A stretch of 64,000 nucleotides of DNA from Chamaelirium japonicum (taxonomy: Eukaryota; Streptophyta; Magnoliopsida; Liliales; Melanthiaceae), in NCBI GenBank assembly GCA_947650365.1, contig OX393553.1, positions 36,671,526-36,735,525 of the forward strand. The letters run 5' to 3'. Positions 12,401 through 22,400 of this stretch are shown piece by piece (the first letter of the stretch is position 1; each line of letters opens with the position of its first letter). The notes beneath the pieces are model-generated. The model was not told the origin of the DNA, ran no database searches, and saw only the letters and a program-made list of their open reading frames with translations. Both the position numbers and the translations under genes were made by a program.

Positions 12401-13035
12401 AAATATGTTCCAAAAATTCTACCGTTTGTTTCTCGACTCTTTCCCTATCTTTCCGACTTTTTCTCGATTTTTTCGATTTCTCCCCTAGCTGATCTTTTTC
12501 CAACTTCCGACTTGGCAACTATGTATATAATTAGTGTATTTTTTACCAAAGGATACAAGTGGAATTTAGATCAAGGAGCATTGACTTTTGAGGGTGTTTT
12601 AAGTAAATAATAGGGATGAATAGTATTTTGCAGGAGGGCTGCATATTCCTCCCAAACCTCCAACTATGGAGCCCAAAAGGGTTGGCTGCATATTTGTTGG
12701 CGGGAATGCAGTCCGGTTGGAGGAGCTCCCACCCCGAAATTGTAGATATGCTGTCCGGTTGGAGAGAGATCTTAGATAATCGTTCGAATCTTTTGCATCC
12801 ACCCAATCTAACTCTGAGCCTCATTTTGGTGTCCTTTTTTTTGTCCAGGTCATCAGCAAAGTTGGTGACCTTGTAGGGATCAAGTACTTCCCGGTGGAGC
12901 CACTCTGAGTCTCATGTTGGTGTGCTTTTTTTTCCCCAGGTCATCAGCAAAGTTGGTGACCTTGTAGGGATCAAGTACTTCCCGGTGGAGCCACCGAACC
13001 CTGATGTCGAAGCCAAACTGAAGAAGCTGGAATAA
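5971..13035 (+). CDS. LCB2: Serine palmitoyltransferase subunit LCB2 (12 exons)
   Basis: Catalytic subunit of serine palmitoyltransferase. With LCB1 at the ER membrane it condenses serine with palmitoyl-CoA, the first step of sphingolipid synthesis. Exons: 5971-6096, 6210-6275, 7059-7147, 7385-7530, 7619-7743, 7859-7952, 8038-8201, 8790-8951, 9054-9180, 9283-9449, 11718-11825, 12940-13035. All introns are GT-AG. The joined frame is open, 1470 nt and 489 aa, the usual plant LCB2 length. An N-terminal hydrophobic segment lies at about residues 7-25 ([16 protein letters not shown]). The pyridoxal-phosphate lysine is K311 in GTFTKSFGS, and DEAHS lies at 276-280. The first ATG in a GC-rich exon matches the family start (MVRLPY). 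Intron 10 (2.3 kb) and intron 11 carry repeats. The last exon's 5' part and acceptor are duplicated just upstream (12811-12901); only the downstream copy gives the full C-terminus. Confidence 0.96.
6385..6415 (+). repeat. Poly-C tract in LCB2 intron 2
   Basis: About 31 uninterrupted C residues followed by a T run, 110 bases into intron 2. Similar C/G homopolymers occur at 12016-12039, 18874-18893 and 63124-63143. Exact lengths may be unreliable in the assembly. Confidence 0.85.
10190..11222. mobile_element. Probable MITE in LCB2 intron 10 (CCGGTTCGAACCGG-rich ends)
   Basis: The left part has ATATCGGTCGCGGAC followed by CCGGTTCGAACCGG. The right part has the rough complement: CGGTTCGAACCGG near 11113, then CGCGACCAATATCG near 11167. 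The centre is AT-rich and contains two diverged copies of a block (about 10668-10745 and 10824-10900) sharing TTTGATGGCATAGATCTGG and TTTTCACCACAATTATTTG. The exact ends and target duplication are unresolved. Confidence 0.5.
11914..12040. mobile_element. Left end of a Tourist-like MITE in LCB2 intron 11
   Basis: TTAGAGCATCTCCAACG at about 11917 is the classic end of a plant Tourist/Harbinger MITE family. It is followed by ATTTGGAGG/CTCCAAATTT words and a 24-base C tract (12016-12039). I could not find a convincing matching right end within the intron, so only the left end is annotated. Confidence 0.45.
12811..12992 (+). repeat. 91-bp tandem duplication of the LCB2 terminal intron/exon junction
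   Basis: Unit 1 is 12811-12901 and unit 2 is 12902-12992. Each has about 38 bases of intron end (polypyrimidine tract and AG) plus the first 53 bases of the last exon. The exon parts look identical; the intron parts differ at about five positions. Acceptors fall before 12849 and 12940. Splicing to the first acceptor puts TGA right after codons for VEPL, replacing the normal C-terminal residues. Splicing to the second gives the full 489-aa protein. Confidence 0.9.
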
Positions 13036-13370
13036 GAAGCAGCAATGAAGCACCTGTGAACAGAAGATGAAGACGGGAAAAAAAAACATTGCATTCTCGA
13101 AAGTGTTTGTTCGTACATAAGCAGATTTTTGTTTCTCAGCCGCGTATTATTATCTTTGATAAACTCTGAATGCGCTCGCTCGTCTGTACAGCTTGTATGG
13201 CAAGGCTTGCTGATCACCCCCCCAGCTGTTGTTTCAGATGTTATTCCTTTACGTTTGCAGTCGGAACTAATTCGAAGTTCTGTAAAATTTATTTTACTTT
13301 CCGTGAAGACATTAATTTCGGTATGTTCGGGTTTGATCTGCTGTCGTGAGAAATCTTGAACTCTTATCAT
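13036..13370 (+). other. Probable LCB2 3' untranslated region
   Basis: Sequence after the LCB2 stop codon shows no coding signal on the plus strand and is moderately AT-rich. The first clear repeat boundary lies farther on, near 13586. The poly(A) site was not identified. Confidence 0.4.
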
Positions 13371-15659
13371 TGTGTGCTAGCCGGCACCCCCCCCCACCCC
13401 GGTTGATAATTGGGGCCGCCGCCATCTCTCCCACTGCAAAAGTTTGATGCTGATGAGTGGTTGAGCCAGCTAGAAAAGTCTCAGAATGATTTGAAACTTG
13501 TTTCTTTGTTGTCTACAGTTTTGTCGAAGAACATAGGGGGAATGTGTTAGCGGTCTCTGACAAAGATATCCTTTTAAATTAAAAGGAATTTGAAATGCTG
13601 TGGAGGAAATTATCCTTCACAACATTTCAAATTTTCTTTTGTATGCCAGCGAACCTCATAACCGAACCACAACGGCGTTGCCGGAGCTGCTCGCTGCCGT
13701 TGAACCGAATTTAATCCTAACTCTAAACCTAAGATTTATGGGCCATGGGATGAACTCTAGACCTGGGATCAAAATTGAACCCTAACGGAAGGGAGCCCTA
13801 ATCAAACCCTAGAACTGGCATCTTTGCTGCTCGCCACCGATTGAAACATGACCGAACCCAATTGCCTCAGCTGCAACTTGTCAGGTAGAGCTCGCTGCTG
13901 TTGTCTCGCCGTCGCCGCTCGCATGATCGAGAGAGATGGGAGAATGGTACTAAAAGTCTGGGGACTTTTCGTTGGTTGAAATGTTTAGATGTCCTGTGCA
14001 TTAGAAATTCTCTCTGCCAGGGATTAATCACCTATTATCCGAAGAACATATGCATGCCTTGAAGGAATAAAAGATGGATGATCGAACCAATTCCCAGTGA
14101 CGAAGATCACATACAAGTTCATACCACGGAATAACCGTGGGCCTCGAACTACGGAATCACCGTGGTTCGGGTCCAGCCAACAACACCTGTCCTCATCCGT
14201 TTGATCACCCGGCCCTTATGATAGTTGCCCCTTGGGATTCTCTCGGTGGTCTGTAGATCTCAACGATCTAGAACCATCCAAACAGATGGAAATAATAGGT
14301 GTCGATGGCCAAACCAATACCGTGGTTCGGGGTAACTAGGTTAAGGGCTTTAGAAGATTTATGGTCATGAGAATACTTATTCTTTAGATTTAAAAACAAT
14401 AACTTTATTAGAAATGTTTTTTGCAATAAACTTTTTTTAACTTTAAGCAGGCCGACTTGGACTTACGAGGCCACGAAGAGGCCATCTACTCTGAACCCAA
14501 GAGGTAAATTCCTAAGTAATGTGCTTGTGAACTACGTATGAAATTATTAAAAATAAATAAAATAATAACAAAATTGTAAAAATAATTTTTTTAAAAAATA
14601 CTATAATGAAATAACAAATATATAAATTTGATATTTGAACATAGGTCATAATATTTGACAGTTGGACATGCATTCCAACCGATCATGCCTATTAAGCAAC
14701 TATCATAATATTTAGGAGGAGAAGGAGGTGAAAACTACTTTTAAGAAGATGCTTTTTGAGCTTAAGGATTTTGAAATGCCGTGGATGGAATTACTCTCCA
14801 CAACATTTCAAATATTCATTTGGGATGCCACTGAACCAGTGAACCACCAAGCACCGAACGCCGCCACTCGCCGCCAACGAACCACCGAACGCCGCGTTGC
14901 TCATCGCCCCGCCACTCGCCACCGCCGCTGCCGAACCGAACCTAACCCTAACCCTACCATGAGATCTACAGGCCAAGGGATGAACCCTAGATCTGAGATC
15001 TCATCGAACCGTCGTCGGATCTGCTCACTGACGTTGCTGGGGCTGTTACCCGCTACCCTCGCCGCCTCTGCTGCAGCCGCCGCCGGAGCTGCTCGGGAAA
15101 GTGGAGAGAAGACAGGGTAATTTTGGGTTTATTATGAAAAGCAGAGACCTTAGGCTAAATGAAACAATCCAGTGTCCTGCTCATGTGATGGATATGTTGT
15201 TAGGGACCTCTCATACATTAACCCTAATATTTAATCGTTGGACATGCATTCCAACCGAGCATGCCTTTTCACCAACGGTCTTGTTTCTTATCGTTGGGCA
15301 AGCATGCCAACCATGCTCACTTTTTCACCAACGGTTATATACTTTTCCTCCTATAAAAATAGAGATATTTCACACTTTGAATGACTACAACCACGCCACC
15401 CGCTCGACCTACTCTTCCATTCCCCCCAAATATTATTGAGTGTTAATCTTCTTCACTGTTATATCGGACAATGACTTATTAAGGACTTGTTGTTCGATGA
15501 GTCCGACGATATGGTGTAGATGATGTTAACTTGGGCTACATGTCAAAAGCAATGTGACCAAGAAGGGACGACTTCAAGGTGGAGAGGCTCCGTTCCAGGG
15601 CATACCACTATCTTGCGTAACCGACTAGCAGATCGCAACTAACTATTCAATGACTACTT

Positions 15660-16560
15660 TACTAAAGAGAGACTTACAATTCTTTGCAAATCCGTAAAGA
15701 TTTCGATTGCGACGTCCAGTATTTGACCGGATTCATAAAGCTGTGGTTGAAAACGATGAATACTTTATACAAAAGAGAGACCGTGCGTCGATTCTCAGAT
15801 TGTTGTCTCTACAGAAGGTAGCGGCCACTATGAGAATGCTCGTTTATGGATCGGTTGCATATCAACATGACAAGTACTTCTCTTGAGAGTCTAAAACGGT
15901 TTGTCAAAGCCATGATTGTGGTTTTCTCAGATGAGTACAAGCGCTAACCAAACTAGGCCGATGTTGCATACCTACTAGTGCATGCGGAGACTTGAAACTT
16001 CCTGGGGATGCTCGGCAGTATCGACTGCATACACTGGAAATGGAAGAACTGTCCGGCAGCATGGAAATGTATGTTTACTGGTCACATACACGCGCCTACC
16101 ATTATACTTGAAGCCGTAGCTAGCTATGATTTTTGGATCTAGCATGTGTTATTTGGGCTACCGGGATTGCGCAATGATATTAACATGCTCGAGCTGTCCC
16201 TGTTTTTGCGGATCTTGCAAATGGATGTACTGCACCATGTAACTTCACTGTCAATGAACACAACTACAACATGGCCTACTATTTGGCAGACGAAATCTAC
16301 CCGTCATGGCCAACGCTGGTAAAGACGATTCCATCACCAATATCCTCTAAGCAGAAGCACTTTTGCGCAATGTCAAGAGGTGTCCCGAAAAGATGTTGAA
16401 AGAGCGTTTAGGATATTACAAGTCCGGTTTGCAATAGTGTGAGGTCCAGCACGTTTCTGAAAACATGAGACCCTGAATGACATCATGACTGCTTGTGTCA
16501 TAATGCATAATATGATAGTTGAAGATGAGAGAGATGCATGTATACTAGATGAAAAGGAAC
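15660..16560 (+). pseudogene. PIF/Harbinger transposase pseudogene (HARBI1-like DDE nuclease)
   Basis: Broken frames match plant Harbinger transposases in order: FDRIHKAVVENDEYF near 15720; SLESLKRFVKAMIVVFSDEY near 15880; GMLGSIDCMHWKWKNCP near 16010-16060, the conserved DDE-region block; GHIHAPTIILEAVASYD; GLPGLRNDIN; and KDVERAFRILQVRFAIV near 16390-16435, followed by DIMTACVIMHNMIVEDE. Several frameshifts and stop codons interrupt it, for example TAA in the DEYKR block and TAG after SYDFWI. It cannot encode an active enzyme. Confidence 0.85.
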
Positions 16561-16986
16561 ATTTGATTCAACCCGTGCTGCTTTACCCGTAAACCAACTC
16601 CAGAACTGATGCAGTTTATCAACAATCACCAACAAATCAGAAACAGAGACATGCATTCCCAACTTCAGAAAGATCTGATCGAGCATTAGTGGCAGAAGCA
16701 TGGAGAAGTATAGCTTTATGTTGTAAATCCTAATTTATGTCGTAATTCAAGTATATTGTAAATCCTAATTTTATAATGTAATTCTAGTATGTAGTGCAAT
16801 ATAAACTTACTTTGAAATCAAACTCATTAAAACAAAGATACAATTGAAATATTAAACTACAATCCCACGGACACACGATTGAAATAAAAAGATACAACTG
16901 ATAGTACATGTCTAAAGGCAAATGACTGAAATAAAAAGATACAACTGATAGTACAAATCTAGTTATCCTCTTCGTAGTATCTCTTG

Positions 16987-17195
16987 TTTTTTTTTTTTTT
17001 GACATCGGCGGGTGTCCCGAAATCTTTCGGGCAATGGCCCACTTCAGGCTAGGACTAATCCCTCCGGGAGTGAAGCCCGACCCACTCGGCAATTCCCACT
17101 TCACTCCTGGGTAAATCGAGGGGAGGAAGAGTTGAACCCACAACCTCATCACCAAAGCATCAGTTGCTTTGCCAACACTCCAATCCCCTGGTGGG
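16987..17195 (-). mobile_element. tRNA-derived SINE with perfect 16-bp target duplication
   Basis: A 209-bp insertion on the minus strand. Flanking direct repeats TTCGTAGTATCTCTTG are at 16971-16986 and 17196-17211. The A tail appears as a 14-base T run at the left edge. The minus-strand head contains GTTGGCAAAGCAACTG (A-box region) and GGTTGTGGGTTCAACTC, a good B box. It sits in the decayed Harbinger region between the transposase and ORF1 fragments, so it inserted after that element. Confidence 0.88.
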
Positions 17196-17414
17196 TTCGT
17201 AGTATCTCTTGTTGATGCTTCCTATAGTAGGCGGATTGTGTGGATGGAAGCGTATCAAGATCGATCGACATGAATTTCTTCCATTCCATGGCAAGTATGT
17301 CAGCATTGACTGCAGTCTGTACATTATCCCCCTTAATCCCTCTTTTGATCTATTTTGATCATTTATTCATTATGTGCAATCTTCTCCGCTTCCATTGCAA
17401 GTCTATGTTGGTTA

Positions 17415-17780
17415 ATCTCCTACGACCTCTTGTAGGCTTTGATCTTGACATCCTTCAGCTCCTTTTGACCACATCTCATATCAGAGAAGAGCTCAAACAT
17501 CTTGCCTTGTACTTTCGGGGCACTACTCTTTCCCTTGCGTTTGGTATGCTCCTTCTCGGCATTCCTTCCTAGTGGTCGTTCTAGCTCGGTGGTATTATCC
17601 TCAATATTAATTGAACCTGGAGTAGAGGAAGAGGACGAAGAAGACGAGGCAGAGGCACAGGTTTTGGCCATCTTCGTTGATCTATTCAACTTGTAGCTTA
17701 AGCCGTAACTGTAGCCGGAGAAGCCTCCCGTCTCATCGCTTGAGCCACCGTCGCCGTAGTCGGAGAAGCCTCTCATCCCA
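17415..17780 (-). pseudogene. Harbinger ORF1-like fragment (NAM-associated C-terminal type)
   Basis: A minus-strand open frame encodes a serine-rich stretch (SSSSSSSSSTPGS) followed by ERPLGRNAEKEHTKRKGKSS and MFELFSDM. The RP-x-GR-x-A-x-K pattern after a serine-rich linker is characteristic of ORF1/Myb-like partner proteins of plant PIF/Harbinger elements, often labelled no-apical-meristem-associated C-terminal domain. It faces the transposase fragment, as usual for these elements. The N-terminal Myb/SANT part is not evident, so it is probably truncated. The frame closes at TAG within the domain. Confidence 0.6.
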
Positions 17781-18159
17781 CCTCATGAGCTACCGCCACT
17801 TGTGTTTCACACAAACCCATAATGGGGTCCATTTTATCAAGAGAGAGGGTTTTGAGGCTGTAGATGTGTGAAACAAATGGAGCTTTTATAAGTATCTTTT
17901 TTGGAATTTTTTTAAAAATTTGTGTTGGATTTTTTTACTGTATTTTTTAACTTGTTCGGATTTTTTTTTTATAGCCGTTGAGCAAATGGTCCTATTTTGT
18001 TTTATCCGTTTAAGTGTCAGATTTTATGGCTGTTACACCGTGCAGCTTTTGGATTGTTGATAGTATACGTGTAGCTAGTTGTACATCATTGCTTTTTTAC
18101 CTTTTTAATGGTTTTTTCATAGGAGATGAGGGCTCAACAGTTCCCCCAAAAGATGGGGG

Positions 18160-18672
18160 TTGACCATGGCCGGGTTGGGCTCGGGTTAACCCAAGTTGGT
18201 GCGACTGATCGGGTTGTGCAATTTCGAGTATACTTGTTTAAAATTTTAACCTTTGAATATCAAAATCTAAAAAAAAACTTTTACTTGCTAACAGTACCTT
18301 ATAACCTTTTAAACATTTCTATCAATGCAATTTACTAGATCATTAGATAATACATTTATTTGATGAGCAAGAAGCTAATAAATAATATAGTACTGGGTGA
18401 AACGGATGACTGTGACTACGACCCCTCAACATATGAGTACTCGAGATGGTTGTGTGTACAACCCGTCAACATATATCATAGACTTGTAGATATAAAAGAG
18501 TACTTGGGCTCGGGTTGGGTCGGATTGCCTGGCCCCTCAACCCGAGCTCAAACCAAATTCAATCGGATTGTATTTTTTCAACCCTAACCCAACCCAATAT
18601 TCAAATACATCAAACCAAATCAACCCAAAATTCGGGTTGGGTCGGTTCCAACCCGCCCAAGTCGCACCCCTA
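18160..18672. repeat. Repeat with CGGGTTGGGC / CCAACCCGCCC ends
   Basis: The left side carries GGCCGGGTTGGGCTCGGG and the right side GGTTCCAACCCGCCCAAGTCGCACCCCTA, giving an inverted-repeat look. The right end CACCCCTA resembles hAT MITE termini. No target duplication was found. Confidence 0.4.
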
Positions 18673-19117
18673 GTTGGAGATGCTCTAAGGTGCTGAGATC
18701 CCATCCCCGCATAATGAGAAGCAACTGTATCTAGCAAACGGGACACTTACACAAATGCATAGTAATGGGCCTCCATCTCCGATGACGGGCCCAGGTGATC
18801 AAACCCAGGGGAGCTATTGGGGTCCAAGAGCGGGCCCGAGAAGAAAGTTGACTGGCTGGACCAAGAGGATCTGCCCCCCCCCCCCCCCCCCCCGGTCCAC
18901 TCAACAGCAACTACCGCGACGATCGAGCCACGGACGAAGGCCCATGGGCCGATAACCAACGCAACTTTAGCGACCTCCAAGTAGGATGGCCTAGTTACAG
19001 GTCCACCACCCGGATCCGGGATCGGAACAAACAGACGTGGCGAAGGCTGCTCCGCCACAGATCTAGGGTTTCCTCTGATCTCTCATCCTCGAGGTAGGCT
19101 CTCCTGTAGGGCTTGTG

Positions 19118-19118
<1 letters not shown>

Positions 19119-19174
<56 letters not shown>
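19119..19174 (+). promoter_or_regulatory. (CT)28 microsatellite in the CFAP20 5' leader region
   Basis: An uninterrupted CT run lies about 320 bases before the CFAP20 start codon. CT tracts in this position often lie in plant 5' UTRs. The transcript start is unknown; the role is inferred. Confidence 0.5.
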
Positions 19175-19178
<4 letters not shown>

Positions 19179-19494
19179 AATCTGAGATTTGTTTTCTTCC
19201 CCATTTCACCCCCTCTAATTCAGTGGTGTACTTGGGATTTAGTTCAATTTAACTGTTTTTTGGCTAAAACCCAAGTTCAATTTGGATTCTACTATAAGAA
19301 ATGAAGATTAACGGATCATTTGATGTCTTATTCTTATAGAGGAAGCGATTTTGAGCTGTGGGTATTCTGAATTTATTCTCTTTTTGTGAAAACAACAACA
19401 ACAACAACAATTTGGTATTGACGATCGAGTTGATTTGTTGTGTGATTTTTGTTTCGGGGATGTCGATCCAGGGTTACCGGTTCGGTTCGGAGAC

Positions 19495-22400
19495 ATGTTT
19501 AAGAACACATTTCAGTCGGGGTTCTTGTCCATCTTGTACAGCCTCGGGTGAGTTCTGTTTCGGTGCTCACTTCCCTCCTGTGTTGAAGAATTGTATATGA
19601 AACCTGCAGTTTATCTTATGGAGTTGTCATACTTTCTTTTGGTTGTTATGCCAGGAGCAAGCCTTTGCAAATATGGGACAAAGAAGGTTTGTAACCTTTT
19701 CTTGTCTAAATAAATTACTTTTAGTCATGTTAGCAGACTGTGAAAAATGATGATTTGGCTGGGCTCTTAAACTGTGGTGGTAAATCATTTTATCAGCCTC
19801 GCATCGTTCTATTTAAAGAGGATTTAATGTTTTCGTTTAAATCGAACTTGTGCCATTGTCTCGTATGTAGTGCGTAGCAAATAATGAATGACAGAGGACT
19901 CTCGGAACCGATTCCGAGTAGAAGTGTCTTGAGTGTCGACCCGTAGTTTTTAGATAGATGATGGTGCCAATGTTGTCGAGTGCGATTATGCGATCTGTGC
20001 GATCCTGGTCCCAAATCGTGTATGCAATCGTTCGATTGCATACGCTCAATATGAGATCTCACAACCAATTTGTGCTATTGCATAGCTCATTGTGTGACCT
20101 AACAACTCATTGTGCAATCGTGCGAATCCCATGGCTGAAAAAAAATAATAGTCGTTGTGGTGTGGCCTAGACCACACATGTGATTGTGTGCCGTAGAAGA
20201 TGTTCTGCTGTGGCACAAAACCTCATGCACATACTAGTCCTGAACCTTAGTTACGAAAAACTCTGACTTTTGAAAAGTCACATTTTAAACACGAGCTTAA
20301 CATTAGCCGAAAATCACCGATGTTTATCACAACTTATCAGGCCACTGGAGTCGCTGATTTTTACAGTGGCTTTTCCAATAGGTCACGATTTGATTGCTAA
20401 TTCTGGTGATGGTGAATCCTCAGGAAATGAAGATAATATAGCAACAAAGAATGATACAAATTTGGGACAATGTTCATGATAAGTTGATAAATTATAGCTA
20501 GGACATATAATATTTATTTTGGCATGGTGTTAAGTTTGTATTTATGTAGTTTTGTTGATGAATCATAATTGGGAATCTGAGATATGGATGCTGTTTTTGT
20601 TGATGGCTTATTGTCTAATATTGTTATATATTAATGCATTATGTTATTCTTATTTTTAACTCCTGGAGTTTTTTTTTTTGACAACCATTTTTTAAAATTT
20701 TCTTTTCTAATTTCATCCTAGCCGATTAAATCCCAAACCATATCTTTCCCCGATTTATCTTATTCCCCCTCCCCCCCCCCCCTTCCCCCATATTTTTTTT
20801 TCGATTTTCACCAATATTTCTCAAGCTTTACACGGGTCGAATTATTGCAAAGCCCGAAATTAGTGGCTATGGGACCCCCGAACCCCAGTTGAGGCCCGAG
20901 AAAATGGGCGAATGGGAGGGTTCACAAACAAAATATTAGTTGTCTGTTAATCCACAATGGGTAACACGTTTGATGAAAGCAACGTTTTCCCTGCTTGAAT
21001 CGGTTTAAAGAAACCTGTGAGGAGGGACATCCACGTGGACGCATGGTGGTAGTGGAGGGGGTTATTACTTATTAGGGCATCAAAGGGTGCTACGTATGGA
21101 CCTTGTGCCTTTTATTATAATATTGATAAGTGATAACACTTAACAACAATAGATAGTACTACTAGCAAATATAGATTATGCGTAGAGGAGAGATACCAAA
21201 AGAGAGTAGCATAAGTATGCCTTTTTGTCGTTTTGTGTGCTCCTTCCTGCCTAGGAATTGACATTTGCCAGGTTTGGTTCACCATCTTGGGTATTGCGAA
21301 GTGATAGAGCTCTGTTATCAATTATTGGGAAACACATGGGAATTTTGATATGCCACAATATCAAGCTAACCATCCTGAGAGAATACCAAAGTTCTTTAAA
21401 ATAAATCACTCAAAACGGGCTACATCCATTGGACTTAGTTCAATGATAACCTTGCAATATAGAGCATGGTAGATATTGCGAAATTCACCTCAAGATCAGG
21501 GAATGACAAGGACCAAATCCATTCAAGAGGTAAATCCCTCTTCCAACCATTTTTGATATATTCAATCGTATCTGGTCCATCGCTTGTCGACAATACCTTG
21601 CCTTGTACACCATGAATATTATCTTATATGGACACGGTTCCTCTCTTCTATCTCGGTAGCAAAAGAATATGAATGGGGCTTGCATCATGCATTGTACCCC
21701 AACAATCTCCCCCTATAGACCATGAGAGTGTACCACCAAATTATCCTTTACTTGGAGTAAAAAAAATTAATGGGGCCGTACACCACGTCCAGTTCAACTT
21801 TGTTTTGTTAAGAAACTATTTTCTTATTTCCAAATTTTGCGACATGGATACAACTATACAAGTGTCTTCAGGTTGGTTATTAGATTTGATCAAGCAATCT
21901 CTGCAATTTTCCTCCGAAAGTTATTTGCATTATTTTGTCACTTAATAAATTATCTGTTGTAGTTTTTGGTATTTGAACTTTATTGATTGGCTGATGCCAA
22001 TTTTAGATTATCAGGCTTAGTTGACTGTATTCTGATGACATTTTGAAATCCACTACTGAATCTCTTACTTGGATTTTCTTGCAGTTATCAATGGGCACAT
22101 CAAGCGGACACAAGATGAAGACATCCAATCTAGTGTACTTGAAATTGTTGGATCTAATGTGCAGTCAACATATATCACATGCCCTGCTGATCCTTCTGCC
22201 ACACTTGGGATAAAGCTTCCCTTTTTTGTTATGATTGTAAAAAATTCAAAGAAATACTTCACTTTTGAGGTTCAGATTTTGGATGATAAGAACGTTCGCA
22301 GGCGTTTCAGAGCATCAAATTTTCAAGTGTGTAAGTCTTTCCAATTGTTCAATGATTGGTCATTTTTCTCCTATCAGCTCATTTTTTCCTCCCTTGTAGT

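Larger units (their letters stand above)
13586..18690. mobile_element. Decayed PIF/Harbinger-type element region
   Basis: The region contains a broken Harbinger transposase (about 15660-16560, plus), an ORF1-type fragment on the minus strand (17415-17780), and a right terminus-like GTTGGAGATGCTCTAA at 18673-18688. The left part holds two related segments starting at 13588 and 14769. Both open with TTTGAAATGC(T/C)GTGGA and then ACAACATTTCAAAT, and both contain GTTGGACATGCATTCCAACC farther on (14662 and 15238). A SINE (16987-17195) and another repeat (18160-18672) are inserted. The outer boundaries are inferred; no TSD was confirmed. Confidence 0.55.

Noticed and set aside
13440-13560. Short open stretch KFDADEWLSQLEKSQNDLKL downstream of LCB2 as a new exon.
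   Set aside because: No acceptor or donor pairing to another exon could be established and no family is recognised; it may be a relic.
14940-14960. CCTAACCCTAACCCTACC as a telomere repeat.
   Set aside because: Only two or three units, inside the Harbinger-region filler.
11917-18688. TTAGAGCATCTCCAACG in LCB2 intron 11 and GTTGGAGATGCTCTAA at 18673-18688 as the two ends of one giant transposon carrying the LCB2 last exon.
   Set aside because: The flanking triplets (TTA and TAA) are not direct repeats. The ends belong to a very common MITE family, and the interval holds normal LCB2 sequence, so they are most likely ends of two separate elements.
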